Shown piece by piece: positions 36,479 through 44,819 of a DNA stretch of 64,000 nucleotides. The translations under genes were made by a program, and so were the position numbers. The notes below the pieces were generated by a model. It saw nothing but the letters and a program-made list of their open reading frames with translations. It was not told the DNA's origin and ran no database searches. This DNA is from Alphaproteobacteria bacterium. Lineage in GTDB: Bacteria; Pseudomonadota; Alphaproteobacteria; Rhodobacterales; Rhodobacteraceae. Within the stretch, counting starts at the first letter, position 1. Each line of letters opens with the position of its first letter. The stretch covers positions 558,001-622,000 of the forward strand of contig JAUIFH010000001.1 of NCBI GenBank assembly GCA_030429495.1. The letters are read 5' to 3'.

Positions 36479-37693
36479 ATGACAGCAGGGTCAATCCTCG
36501 ACAGCCGCCAGTCCTGGCTTCGCCTCGCGATATCGCTTCTCGTGGGGATCGTCGGCAATGTCGGCATGTGGGCGGTGATCCTGATCCTCCCGGCGGTGCA
36601 GGCAGAATTCGGGATCGACCGTGCCGACGCGTCCTTGCCCTATACGCTGACGATGGCCGGCTTCGCGCTTGGCAACTTCCAGATCGGTCGGGCAGTCGAC
36701 CGCTTCGGGATGTCGTCCGCGCTGATCGGCGCGGCGATCCTTGTCGCTGTCGGCTACAGCCTTGCGGCGATGAGCGGGTCGGTGCTGATTCTGTCAGCGG
36801 TGCATTTCCTCATCGGTTTCGGCACGGCGGCGAGTTTCGGTCCGCTGATCGCGGACGCGTCACAATGGTTCCTGAAGCGGCGCGGCGTGGCGGTCGCGCT
36901 TGTGGCCAGCGGCAACTACCTGTCGGGCGCGATCTGGCCGCTTCTTCTCACCGGGCGGCTGGAGGCCGAGGGCTGGCGGTCCGTCTACCTCTTCCTCGCG
37001 GTGCTGACGGTTGTCGTGGTGATCCCGCTCGCCCTGCTGCTGCGGCGCGGCCTGCCCGAGGCGGCGGCCCACCACACGACCCGCATGGCGGCCGAACGGG
37101 CGGCGACGACCGGGCTTTCCCCGCGCGCGCTGCAATGGCTTCTGGCGATTGCCGGCGTCGGCTGCTGCGTGGCGATGTCGATGCCGCAGGTCCATATCGT
37201 CGCCTACTGTGTCGATCTCGGCTTCGGTCCTGCGATCGGCGCCGAGATGCTGTCGCTGATGCTACTCGGCGGCGTTGCCTCACGCCTCGTCTCGGGGCTT
37301 CTCGCCGATGTTCTCGGCGGGATCAGAACGCTGCTTATCGGGTCGGCGTTGCAGACGCTGGCGCTGGTGCTCTACCTCCCCTCGGCGGGGCTGACATCGC
37401 TTTATGTCGTCAGCCTTGTCTTTGGCCTGTCGCAGGGCGGGATCGTTCCGTCCTACGCAGTCATCGTCCGCGAATACCTGCCTGCGAAGGAAGCCGGTGC
37501 GCGGGTCGGCTTCGTGATGATGGCGACGATCGTCGGTATGGCTTTGGGCGGCTGGATGTCGGGCTGGATCTACGACCTGACCGGGTCGTACCAGATGGCG
37601 TTCCTGAACGGCATTGCCTGTAATGTGCTGAACCTCGGGATCGTCGTCATGATCCTTTTGCGGTCGCGCCCGCGCCTGCCGGCGCCTGCCTGA
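36479..37693 (+). CDS. Major facilitator superfamily transporter
   Basis: A 404-residue protein with 12 predicted helices. The MFS motif A-like loop GRAVDRFG follows helix 2. It resembles the oxalate/formate antiporter-like and monocarboxylate subfamily members, with TAASFGPLIADASQWFLKRRGVAVALVASGNYLSG in helices 4-5. Substrate unknown. The start at 36479 is the first that leaves a normal short N-terminus; no clear ribosome site is seen. Confidence 0.85.
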   Translation: MTAGSILDSRQSWLRLAISLLVGIVGNVGMWAVILILPAVQAEFGIDRADASLPYTLTMAGFALGNFQIGRAVDRFGMSSALIGAAILVAVGYSLAAMSGSVLILSAVHFLIGFGTAASFGPLIADASQWFLKRRGVAVALVASGNYLSGAIWPLLLTGRLEAEGWRSVYLFLAVLTVVVVIPLALLLRRGLPEAAAHHTTRMAAERAATTGLSPRALQWLLAIAGVGCCVAMSMPQVHIVAYCVDLGFGPAIGAEMLSLMLLGGVASRLVSGLLADVLGGIRTLLIGSALQTLALVLYLPSAGLTSLYVVSLVFGLSQGGIVPSYAVIVREYLPAKEAGARVGFVMMATIVGMALGGWMSGWIYDLTGSYQMAFLNGIACNVLNLGIVVMILLRSRPRLPAPA

Positions 37694-37738
37694 CGTCGCG
37701 GGGGTGGTGGCCGCCGGCGGACCGGCGGCCGGGCCGGG

Positions 37739-38152
37739 TCACGATGTCTGCGCGAGTTCAACCATCTTGGCGAACTGCTCGGCGGTCAGGATCGCGCGCC
37801 AGTGGTCGGTGCAGGCCGAACGCATGAGAACCAGTTCCGTTTCAAGCGCCCCGACCTTTTCGGCAAGCTCCTGGCGTTCGGTGTCCGAGGCGCCGGCGAT
37901 GATCGCCTGACGAAGCGCCGCGCGGGCCTCGACGGCCTGCCCTTCAAGCTCTTTGCGCTTCGCCGGCATGGTGGACAGCCAGTCCTTGAGCGCGGCCCGC
38001 TGGGCATCGTCCAGCCCAAGCGCGTCGGCGTTCTTGGCGATCACGGGCGTGAAGGCGACGATCGGCGCCGACAGTTCCGAGGACGCGTCCTGCGCCATGG
38101 CGGGCAGGGCGCAGGCAAGGCCGATGGCGGCGGAGAGAAGCAGGGATTTCAT
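37739..38152 (-). CDS. Spy/CpxP-like periplasmic protein
   Basis: A 137-residue exported protein with a clear signal peptide (cleavage after PAMA). The mature part is alpha-helical and contains LGLDDAQRAALKDWL and LTAEQFAKMVEL, degenerate LTxxQ motifs of the Spy/CpxP superfamily of periplasmic chaperones and sensors. Whether it is a chaperone or metal sensor is unknown. AAGGAA lies 6-8 bases before the ATG. A perfect FNR-type site is centred about 77 bases upstream, so it is probably induced at low oxygen. Confidence 0.68.
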   Translation of the reverse strand: MKSLLLSAAIGLACALPAMAQDASSELSAPIVAFTPVIAKNADALGLDDAQRAALKDWLSTMPAKRKELEGQAVEARAALRQAIIAGASDTERQELAEKVGALETELVLMRSACTDHWRAILTAEQFAKMVELAQTS

Positions 38153-38222
38153 GTCAGTTCCTTCGTTGAAGCCGCAGGTCTTGCGGCGTCGAAGGTACTG
38201 ACATGGTTCAGGAAACCCGGCG

Positions 38223-38236
38223 TTGATTCATATCAA
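38223..38236. promoter_or_regulatory. FNR/FnrL box upstream of the Spy-like gene
   Basis: TTGATTCATATCAA at 38223-38236 matches the FNR/FnrL consensus TTGAT-N4-ATCAA in all ten fixed positions. Its centre is 77 bases before the Spy-like start on the minus strand, compatible with a class II (-41.5) activator site if transcription starts near 38188. It also lies just beyond the mcl1 stop, where it would have no role for that gene. Confidence 0.75.
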
Positions 38237-38250
38237 GCTTATTGAATGTG

Positions 38251-39207
38251 TTATCCGCCGATCATCTCAGCCTGCCGCACGATCACCTCGGCCTGACGGA
38301 TCGAGGCGATGTCGACGAGGCGGCCCTTGTAGACGGCGGCCCCCGCGCCGTCCTTCTTTGCCTGTTCCATCGCGGCGAGGATCTCGCGCGCCTCGGTCAC
38401 CTTGGCTTCGGAGGGGGTGAAGACCTCGTTGGCCAGCGTCACCTGCTTGGGATGGATCGCCCATTTGCCAACCATGCCAAGCGTCGCGGAGCGTTTCGCC
38501 TGCGCGATGAAGCCCTCATCATCAGAGAAATCCCCGAACGGCCCGTCAACGGGCAGCACGCCATGCGTTCGGCAGGCCGCGACGATCGCTGCCTGTGCCC
38601 AGTGCCACGGGTCGGACCAGTATTTCTGGCCCTCGCGGTGCATGTAGTAATCCTCCTGCGTACCGCCGATGCCGGTCGTCTGCATCCCCATCGAGGCGGC
38701 GAAATCGGCGGCGCCGAGGCTCATCGCCTGGAGCCGGGGGGAGGAGGCCGCGATCTCCTCGACATGAGCGATGCCGGCGGCGGTTTCGATGATCACTTCA
38801 AGGCTGACCGGCTTCGTCCGGCCCTTCGCGCGCTCTACCGCTGTCACCAGGGCGTCAACGGCGTAAACATCTGACGCACAACCGACTTTCGGGATCATGA
38901 TCTGGTCGATCCGGTCGCCCGCCTCTTCCAGAACCTCGACCACGTCGCGGTACCAGTAGGGCGTGTCGAGCCCGTTGATGCGGACCGAAAGATACTTGTT
39001 GCCCCAGTCGATATCGTTGATCGCCTCGACGATGGCTCTGCGCGCCTGCGGCTTGTCGTCGGGGGCGACCGAATCCTCGAGATCAAGGTTGATCACGTCC
39101 GCCGCGCTGGTGGCCATCTTCTCGAAGATCGCCGGGCGCGAGCCGGGGCCGAAAAGCTGGCAGCGGTTGGGGCGGGCGGCGGCGGCGGGCTGGATGCGGA
39201 AGCTCAT
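38251..39207 (-). CDS. mcl1: L-malyl-CoA/beta-methylmalyl-CoA lyase
   Basis: A 318-residue CitE-family lyase with the same length as Rhodobacter sphaeroides Mcl1. It cleaves L-malyl-CoA and beta-methylmalyl-CoA to acetyl- or propionyl-CoA and glyoxylate, an essential step of the ethylmalonyl-CoA pathway for acetate assimilation. NLDLEDSV and LEVIIETAAGI carry the Mg-binding acidic residues; CQLFGPGSRPAIFEKM and GKWAIHPKQV are family hallmarks. The start at 39207 gives MSFRIQPAAAARPNRCQL, the typical N-terminus. The 240-base leader (39208-39447) contains a palindrome at 39262-39279. Confidence 0.95.
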   Translation of the reverse strand: MSFRIQPAAAARPNRCQLFGPGSRPAIFEKMATSAADVINLDLEDSVAPDDKPQARRAIVEAINDIDWGNKYLSVRINGLDTPYWYRDVVEVLEEAGDRIDQIMIPKVGCASDVYAVDALVTAVERAKGRTKPVSLEVIIETAAGIAHVEEIAASSPRLQAMSLGAADFAASMGMQTTGIGGTQEDYYMHREGQKYWSDPWHWAQAAIVAACRTHGVLPVDGPFGDFSDDEGFIAQAKRSATLGMVGKWAIHPKQVTLANEVFTPSEAKVTEAREILAAMEQAKKDGAGAAVYKGRLVDIASIRQAEVIVRQAEMIGG

Positions 39208-39261
39208 GGGGCGATCCCTTGGCAATGAAGTTTCGTTGTGTGCTGTTATTCGGATAGAATA

Positions 39262-39279
39262 TTGCGCTGCGCTGCGCAA
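39262..39279. promoter_or_regulatory. Palindrome in the mcl1 promoter region
   Basis: TTGCGC (39262-39267) and GCGCAA (39274-39279) flank TGCGCT; the whole 18-mer is palindromic except at two positions. It lies 55-72 bases before mcl1. Regulators of short-chain acyl-CoA metabolism in Rhodobacterales recognise TTGC/GCAA-type repeats, so an operator is plausible. Confidence 0.45.
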
Positions 39280-39447
39280 GCATCCTTTCGCAGTCGCAGA
39301 AAAACCGCCATTGGGTGGCGTCGGACCGGCGTAGTTCTTCCGTAGTTTCCGCGTAGCGCATCCGTCGATACGCGACGCCGGGGTCGCTTGACCCGGCCCC
39401 GCCCGCGGGCGAGGAAGAGCGCAGGCCACGCGAAGCAGGGGACGGCA

Positions 39448-40413
39448 ATGACGATCACGACGAAGACGGAGCGCTTCCCCCTCGCCGAGGTCTTCACCAT
39501 CTCGCGCGGCTCGAAGACCGAGGCGGCGGTGGTGACCGCGCAGGTGGTGCGGGGCGGTGTCACCGGGCGGGGCGAATGCGTTCCCTATGCGCGCTACGGC
39601 GAAAGCCTCGACAGCGTCACGGCGCAGATCGCGGGACTGCCCGGGGACGTGACGCGCGCCGCTTTGCAATCCCAGCTGCCGCCCGGTGCGGCACGCAACG
39701 CCATCGATTGCGCGCTTTGGGACTGGGAGGCGAAGCAGGCAGGGCGGCCCGTGTGGGAAATTGCGGGGCTTGCCGCGCCCGGTCCGGTCACGACCGCCTA
39801 CACACTGTCGCTCGACACGCCGGAGCGGATGCGTGCCGCGGCGGCGCGTCAGGCGGCGCGGCCGGTGCTGAAGATCAAGCTTGGCACCGAAGACGATATG
39901 GCGCGGCTTGAAGCCGTGCGCGAAGGCGCGCCCGCCGCGCGGATCGTGGTCGATGCGAACGAGGGCTGGACCGTCGAGGTCTATGCCGCTCTCGCCCCGC
40001 ATCTGAAACGGCTGGGCGTCGCTCTGGTGGAGCAGCCGCTGCCGGCGGGGGCGGACGAAGCGCTGGCCGAAATCGCCCGGCCGGTGTCGGTCTGTGCCGA
40101 CGAGAGCTGCCATGACCGGGCCTCGCTTGCGGCGCTGAAGGGCAGGTACGATGTGATCAACATCAAGCTCGACAAGACCGGGGGCCTGACCGAGGCGCTG
40201 GCGATGCGCGATGCGGCACGGGCGGCGGGGTTCGGGATCATGGTCGGCTGTATGGTCGGCTCGTCCCTCGCCATGGCGCCGGCGTTCCTCGTGGCGCAGG
40301 GCGCGGCGGTGGTTGATCTGGACGGCCCGCTCCTTCTGGCGGCCGACCGCGACCATCCGGTGCGCTACGACGGCTCCGTGATGCAGGTGCCTGAACCGGC
40401 GCTTTGGGGCTGA
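39448..40413 (+). CDS. Dipeptide (L-Ala-D/L-Glu) epimerase, enolase superfamily
   Basis: A 321-residue enolase-superfamily enzyme. The acid/base lysines are in LKIKLG and NIKLDKTGG. The Mg ligands are Asp in VDANEGW, Glu in VEQPL and Asp in ADES, arranged as in muconate-lactonizing/dipeptide-epimerase members. Similar proteins in Rhodobacterales are annotated as L-Ala-D/L-Glu epimerases used in murein peptide recycling. Specificity is inferred from overall resemblance. The start at 39448 follows GGGGACGGCA. Divergent from mcl1. Confidence 0.85.
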   Translation: MTITTKTERFPLAEVFTISRGSKTEAAVVTAQVVRGGVTGRGECVPYARYGESLDSVTAQIAGLPGDVTRAALQSQLPPGAARNAIDCALWDWEAKQAGRPVWEIAGLAAPGPVTTAYTLSLDTPERMRAAAARQAARPVLKIKLGTEDDMARLEAVREGAPAARIVVDANEGWTVEVYAALAPHLKRLGVALVEQPLPAGADEALAEIARPVSVCADESCHDRASLAALKGRYDVINIKLDKTGGLTEALAMRDAARAAGFGIMVGCMVGSSLAMAPAFLVAQGAAVVDLDGPLLLAADRDHPVRYDGSVMQVPEPALWG

Positions 40414-40497
40414 AGCTGCGCAAGGTGGTGAACAGGGCGGGCGCCGGTTATCGTCCGGAAGCATACCGGACGTGACCGGGCTGGAGGAGTGACCGCG

Positions 40498-41460
40498 ATG
40501 GGAAGCTGGGGCGTCGGACTGTACCAGAACGATACTTCCGCCGATGTGAAGATGGTCTTCGCCGACCAGTCGCGGCGACCGATCGACGTCGATACGCTGG
40601 TGCATCGGGTGCTGGAGAAATTCGACGGCGGGAATGACCCGGCGGACGAGAACCACGCCGATATCTGGCTGGTGCTGGCCGATCTGCTTCACCAATACGC
40701 GCTGGATCATCCCGCGACGATGGAGCGCGCGAGGCGGCTGATCCGCGACGGCGGGGATCTGGCGATGAAGCGGGAACTCGGCATGGCGCAGCGCGATCTG
40801 GAAAAGCGCGAGACGGTATTGGCGGAGGCGCTGGACCGCTGGGCCGCGCCGCACCCGAAGCCGAAGAAGCGCAAGGCGCCGTCCGCGCCGGAACCCTTCA
40901 TTCTGGAGGTCGGCGATGTCTGGGCGTTTCCGTCCATGAGCCATTCCGCGCGGCCGTTCCATGTGAAAGGCCTTGACCTGTCGCAGTTCTCTCCCGACGG
41001 CTGGGGCGCGTTCGCCGTCGCGGACCGGTGGCATCTCAACGAGCATCGCGCGTGCTATCTCTTCGCTCTCGCGCTGCAGGTCGGACGCGAACGCCCGGCG
41101 CTTGACGTGGTGCGCGCGGCGGCGCTGCAGGAATGCACCTTCACGCTTAAGAACTACGGCGAGGAATGGGTCTACCCGATGATCTTCGAGGCGCGGTTGT
41201 CCAAGCCGAAGCAGAGCCTGAAGAACTGGGGCGCCGAGCGGCTTGGATCGCTACCGCTCGACGCCGGCAGGACGAGGGGCCTTTTGCCAGCGAAGCTGAA
41301 GAACCGCTACAACGCGCTTGATCCCGACGGGATCGCCTGGCTGGAGGACGAGCTGACGACGAGTTCGTTCCACAGGGCGGAGTCGAGTGTGCGGAGCGGT
41401 ATCCACTGGCGGATCGTGCCGCATGCCTCGCTGCGCCTTGCCGACCTGTGCGTCGGCTAG
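40498..41460 (+). CDS. Uncharacterised protein with DUF4259-like N-terminus
   Basis: A 320-residue soluble protein. The N-terminus MGSWGVGLYQNDTSADV resembles DUF4259 (MGAWGxGxFENDxAxDW). A helical region (about residues 30-110) and a basic Pro/Lys linker (PKPKKRKAPSAPEP) follow. The C-terminal domain contains LEVGDVWAFPS and FHVKGLDLSQFSPDGWGAFAVADRWHLNEH. Function unknown. The ATG at 40498 has GGAGGA at a good distance; a GTG at 40489 overlaps that site and is less likely. It stands alone. Confidence 0.72.
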   Translation: MGSWGVGLYQNDTSADVKMVFADQSRRPIDVDTLVHRVLEKFDGGNDPADENHADIWLVLADLLHQYALDHPATMERARRLIRDGGDLAMKRELGMAQRDLEKRETVLAEALDRWAAPHPKPKKRKAPSAPEPFILEVGDVWAFPSMSHSARPFHVKGLDLSQFSPDGWGAFAVADRWHLNEHRACYLFALALQVGRERPALDVVRAAALQECTFTLKNYGEEWVYPMIFEARLSKPKQSLKNWGAERLGSLPLDAGRTRGLLPAKLKNRYNALDPDGIAWLEDELTTSSFHRAESSVRSGIHWRIVPHASLRLADLCVG

Positions 41461-41472
41461 CGCCTGCGCGGG

Positions 41473-42129
41473 CTACGGGCCTTCCGCCGCGCGGAAACGG
41501 TCGTCGGCAATGCGGTCGATCTCATCAAGGGAGAGCGCGTCGAAGTCGAGGCCCTGAAGCAGGCCGGAGATGTCGCCTGCCGGGATTTCGGGGGTCGTGA
41601 CGATGACCCCGGGGGCGGCGCCGCAGGTCTCGCCCGTGGTCCCGTCGCAGGGGGTGAGCGAGCGGGTCGGCGCGTCCCAGCGTTTGCCGAAGCGGCGGAC
41701 GGCGTAATACATCAGCTTGGCCTGCGAGGCGGATACCCCGCTGGCCAGCATCCCCTGGTAGAAGACCCGGTGAGTTTCCTGCCAGCCCCGCGTGCGGACC
41801 CGGACATAGTGGTCGTGGATCACCGAGGCACGGCGATACTTGCCCGACCACGGCCCGCCGATCACGCTCCAGAACGGGCCGGGGATCGAGGCGCCGTTCA
41901 CACAGGTGCCCGAGGGTACCTGCCAGTCGGTGTGGTCCGGGTCGACGAAGCTGAAATCCTCCACCAGGCGGAAGATCGAGAAGAAACCGTCGACATCCTC
42001 GCCCCAGCAATCGTCGATTGCCTCGTCGGTGAGGATCAGGCGACCGACGAAGCGGCCGTAATCCTCGGCCCGCGCCGCGGTTGCGGCGAGCAGGAGGAGA
42101 AGGGCGGCAAGGAGGCGGGGCAGGTTCAT
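41473..42129 (-). CDS. DUF1353 family exported protein
   Basis: A 218-residue protein with a signal peptide (cleavage near ARA/ED). The DUF1353 core is visible: DHTDWQVPSGTCVNGASIPGPFWSVIGGPWSGKYRRASVIHDHYVR, then VFYQGMLASGVSASQAKLMYYAVRRFG. DUF1353 is known from phage and bacterial proteins; here the signal peptide and C-terminal extension of about 60 residues suggest a resident envelope protein. Function unknown. Divergent from the D-amino-acid transaminase gene. Confidence 0.82.
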   Translation of the reverse strand: MNLPRLLAALLLLLAATAARAEDYGRFVGRLILTDEAIDDCWGEDVDGFFSIFRLVEDFSFVDPDHTDWQVPSGTCVNGASIPGPFWSVIGGPWSGKYRRASVIHDHYVRVRTRGWQETHRVFYQGMLASGVSASQAKLMYYAVRRFGKRWDAPTRSLTPCDGTTGETCGAAPGVIVTTPEIPAGDISGLLQGLDFDALSLDEIDRIADDRFRAAEGP

Positions 42130-42288
42130 GGCGGTGCGGCGGGTCGAATCCGGTAGAGCTGCTGCGGACGTCCCGCGATGCTACATGGCCGGGCGCGCGC
42201 GTCAAACGCCGTCTGCGCCGACCGGCCCTTGACGGCGCCGCCGCAAGCGCCGAAGACACGGGAGGCCATGCGGAGCAGGAGGCGGGAG

Positions 42289-43155
42289 ATGAGCAGGATC
42301 GTCTATGTGAACGGGGACTGGGTGCCGGAGGAAGAGGCGAAGATTTCGGTCTTCGACCGGGGATTCCTGATGGCCGACGCGGTCTACGAGGTCACGAGCG
42401 TGCTCGATGGCAAGCTGATCGACTTCGCCGGCCATGCGGCGCGGCTGAAGCGGTCGATGGCGGAACTCGACATGGAAAGCCCGGTGACGGAGGAAGAGCT
42501 TCTGGCGATCCACCGGGAGCTTCTGGCGCGGAACGGGATCGGGGACGGGCTTGTCTATCTTCAGGTGACGCGGGGCAATCCGGGCGACCGGGACTTCGCC
42601 TTCCCCGACCCGGCAGCGGTGAAGGGCGGGATCGTGCTTTTCACCCAGTCGAAGCCCGGGCTGGCGGACAATCCGGTGGCGAAGGTGGGGATGAAGGTGA
42701 TCTCCATCCCCGATATCCGCTGGGGCCGGCGCGACATCAAGACGGTGCAGCTGCTCTACCCCTCGATGGGTAAGATGATGGCGAAGAAGGCGGGCGCCGA
42801 CGATGCCTGGTTCACCGAGGAGGGCGGCGTCGTGACGGAAGGCACGTCGAACAACGCCTATATCGTCAAGGGCGGAAAGATCATCACGCGGCAGTTGTCC
42901 GAGGACATCCTGCACGGGATCACCCGCGCGGCCGTGCTGCGCTTCGCGCGTGAGGCGCAGATGGTGGTCGAGGAGCGCCCGTTCACCATCGCTGAGGCGC
43001 AGGCGGCCGACGAGGCTTTCGTGACCTCGGCCTCCGCCTTCGTGATGCCGGTGGTGGAGATCGACAGCGCGGTGCTGGGCAGCGGCAAGCCCGGCCCGGT
43101 CGCGGCGCGGCTGCGCGAGATCTACCTGGAGGAAAGCCGCAAGGCGGCGGTCTGA
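42289..43155 (+). CDS. D-amino-acid transaminase
   Basis: A 288-residue fold-type IV PLP aminotransferase. RGFLMADAVYEV and the Lys in RRDIKTVQLLYPSM (PLP Schiff-base lysine about residue 146) are as in D-alanine aminotransferase. EGGVVTEGTSNNAYIV and TSASAFVMPVVEID are the phosphate-binding and active-site loops. It interconverts D-amino acids and 2-oxo acids, supplying D-Glu/D-Ala or degrading D-amino acids. The start at 42289 follows AGGAGGCGGGAG. A GC-rich repeat element follows the stop. Confidence 0.88.
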   Translation: MSRIVYVNGDWVPEEEAKISVFDRGFLMADAVYEVTSVLDGKLIDFAGHAARLKRSMAELDMESPVTEEELLAIHRELLARNGIGDGLVYLQVTRGNPGDRDFAFPDPAAVKGGIVLFTQSKPGLADNPVAKVGMKVISIPDIRWGRRDIKTVQLLYPSMGKMMAKKAGADDAWFTEEGGVVTEGTSNNAYIVKGGKIITRQLSEDILHGITRAAVLRFAREAQMVVEERPFTIAEAQAADEAFVTSASAFVMPVVEIDSAVLGSGKPGPVAARLREIYLEESRKAAV

Positions 43156-43170
43156 GGCGGGCGTGGCGTG

Positions 43171-43191
43171 CCGGGGGTTTTCCACCCCCGG
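43171..43191. repeat. GC-rich intergenic element, copy 1 (terminator-like)
   Basis: CCGGGGG (43171-43177) pairs with CCCCCGG (43185-43191) around TTTTCCA, and is followed by ACCCCCGG and AAGGTATTTCCC. The same core, a C/G hairpin then GGACCCCCG, occurs inverted at 59421-59447. It lies between two convergent genes and probably ends both transcripts. Similar elements are frequent after genes in Rhodobacterales genomes. Confidence 0.7.
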
Positions 43192-43230
43192 ACCCCCGGA
43201 AGGTATTTCCCGCAAGATGAAGCCGGCGGG

Positions 43231-43881
43231 TCAGGCGCCCTGGACGACGTGGAGCGTGACGGCGGCGTAGAAGACAAGGCTCGCCACCAGCACGAAGACG
43301 TGCCAGATCGTGTAGTGGAAGGGCAGCCGCTCGAACAGGTAGAAGGCGACGCCGGCGGTGTAGAGGCAGCCGCCGAGCGCGATCAGGACGAAGACCGGCG
43401 TGGACAGGCTGGCAAAGAGCGTTCCACCGGCGACGAAGCCCGCCCAGCCCATGGCGAGATAGAGCGTGAGCGCCAGTTTCCGGAACCGGTCGGGCGCGGC
43501 GATCTTGATGCCGACGCCGGCAAGGGCCGCGCCCCAGAGTCCGGCGAGCAGCCAGAGTCCCTGTCCCGAGAGGAGCGTGAACGGTGTATAGGTGCCGGCG
43601 ATCTTGACGTAGATCGCGGAGTGGTCGAGCCGCTTCAGCACGCCTTCCCAGCCCGGATGCGGGACCATGTTGTAAAGCGCCGAGCAGAGGATCATCGCGA
43701 TGAGCGCAAGGCCGTAGACGGTGATCCCGAAAAGCGCGGTGAAATCGCCGCGCAGGAAGGCGGTGAGAGCGATGAGGACGGGAACCGCGATGAGGACGAA
43801 GGTGAGACCCGCGACATGGATCACCGCATCCGAGACGCGTTCGGCGCGGGAATAGCCGGATCTGTCAGCAAGCAGCACCAT
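43231..43881 (-). CDS. Hemolysin III / PAQR family membrane protein (TrhA-like)
   Basis: A 216-residue protein with seven predicted helices. The PAQR metal motifs are present: the first His in VIHVAGLTF, CSALYN, DHSAIYVKIAGTYTPF, and the final HYTIWHVFVLVASLVFYAAV with His residues near the end. PAQR proteins are probably metal-dependent membrane hydrolases (ceramidase-like) and in bacteria affect membrane fluidity. No neighbours suggest a more exact role. Confidence 0.9.
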   Translation of the reverse strand: MVLLADRSGYSRAERVSDAVIHVAGLTFVLIAVPVLIALTAFLRGDFTALFGITVYGLALIAMILCSALYNMVPHPGWEGVLKRLDHSAIYVKIAGTYTPFTLLSGQGLWLLAGLWGAALAGVGIKIAAPDRFRKLALTLYLAMGWAGFVAGGTLFASLSTPVFVLIALGGCLYTAGVAFYLFERLPFHYTIWHVFVLVASLVFYAAVTLHVVQGA

Positions 43882-43976
43882 GACGCGTCGATGTTACCAC
43901 CGGGCGGCTCAAGCGCCTATGAAAAGACGGTAAATTGATTGTGTCGGACTCCGCAACGGCGGTCGCGCAACGGGCG

Positions 43977-44761
43977 CTAGGCGGCGCGGCCGTAGAAGCC
44001 GATCTGCTCCTCTGCGGTGAACCGGACCCCCGGACGTTCGTAAAACGAGAAGACGGCGATGATGCGCGGTCGCGCGCCCCGGACGGTCGATACCCGGTGC
44101 GCGGTGTTGCGGCCGCGGAAGACGTTGAGCGTGCCGGGTGCGAGCGTGAGCGATTTCAGGTCCGGGTCGCGGCCTTCGAGCAGGCGCGCGACGCCGTCGT
44201 AGTTCGGGTTCCCGTCGCTGCGAAGGTCAGACCGGTATTCGAAGGCGCCGCCCGTCTCGGGCGCCTGCAACAGAAGCGTCGTCGTGAATTCGGAGCGGTC
44301 GAAATGCCAGTTCAGCGCCTCGCCCGCGCCGTAGGCCATCGCGTTCACGCGGGCGAGCGGGTCCTCCATCACGTAGAGGGCGGGTTTGTCCATCGCCGCC
44401 GCGAGGAAGCGCGCGAAGTCTGGCCATTCGTAGAGCGCGGCGAGGACGCCGCCGATCTGGTCGCCGCAGAGGGTGCGATTGACGGTCTCGAACTCCCGCA
44501 GCGCCGGGTGGGCTGGGTCGAGGCCCGGGACCTCCTTGCGAAAGTAGATGTTGTGGCGGCGGGCATGGGTGAAGCTCTCGGCCGCGAATTTCGGCGCGAG
44601 ATCCGCGACCGTGGCTGTGATGGCGCCGGGCCGCAGGAAACCTTCGAGGTTGAACATGCCGTCGCGGCGAGGTCGGCGCGGGCGCGGGCGACGAGTGCCT
44701 GCCAGTCCGGCGAGCCGGGCCGGTCGAGCGGATAGCGGTCGAGGTCGAGAATGTCCTGCAT
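43977..44761 (-). pseudogene. Frameshifted 2OG-Fe(II) oxygenase of the BesD/HalD/ArpA type
   Basis: The start ATG at 44761 with GGAGG at 8 bases opens MQDILDLDRYPLDRPG...ADLAAT, which then runs into nonsense. The family sequence resumes one frame over at MFNLEGFLRPGAI (ATG at 44657) and runs to 43977. Restoring one base at about 44658-44664 gives a 261-residue protein. Iron ligands are visible: NWHFD (His-x-Asp) and NTAHRV with a nearby Arg for 2-oxoglutarate. The Asp ligand predicts a hydroxylase rather than a halogenase, which has Gly/Ala there. Likely substrate a free amino acid or similar, by family. The lesion may be a true mutation or an assembly error. Divergent from a LysR gene. Confidence 0.82.
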
Positions 44762-44819
44762 GGCGGTTCCTCCCTGCCGAAAGCCTGTGCCTTGACGCGC
44801 ATCCTTGCAACCGGACAAA

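Noticed and set aside
38251-41046. A 931-codon minus-strand frame covering mcl1 and extending far upstream.
   Set aside because: Only the last 318 codons are mcl1. The rest is the antisense of the dipeptide epimerase and DUF4259-like genes, lacks any family resemblance, and mcl1 has its own normal start at 39207.
40498-42129. The DUF4259-like and DUF1353 genes as a prophage remnant or toxin-antitoxin pair.
   Set aside because: They are on opposite strands, have host-like composition, the DUF1353 protein has a signal peptide, and no integrase, portal or other phage gene is nearby.
44655-44664. Programmed ribosomal frameshifting as an explanation for the broken oxygenase gene.
   Set aside because: No slippery heptamer is present at the junction, and the family is not known to use recoding. 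A mutation or sequence error is simpler.
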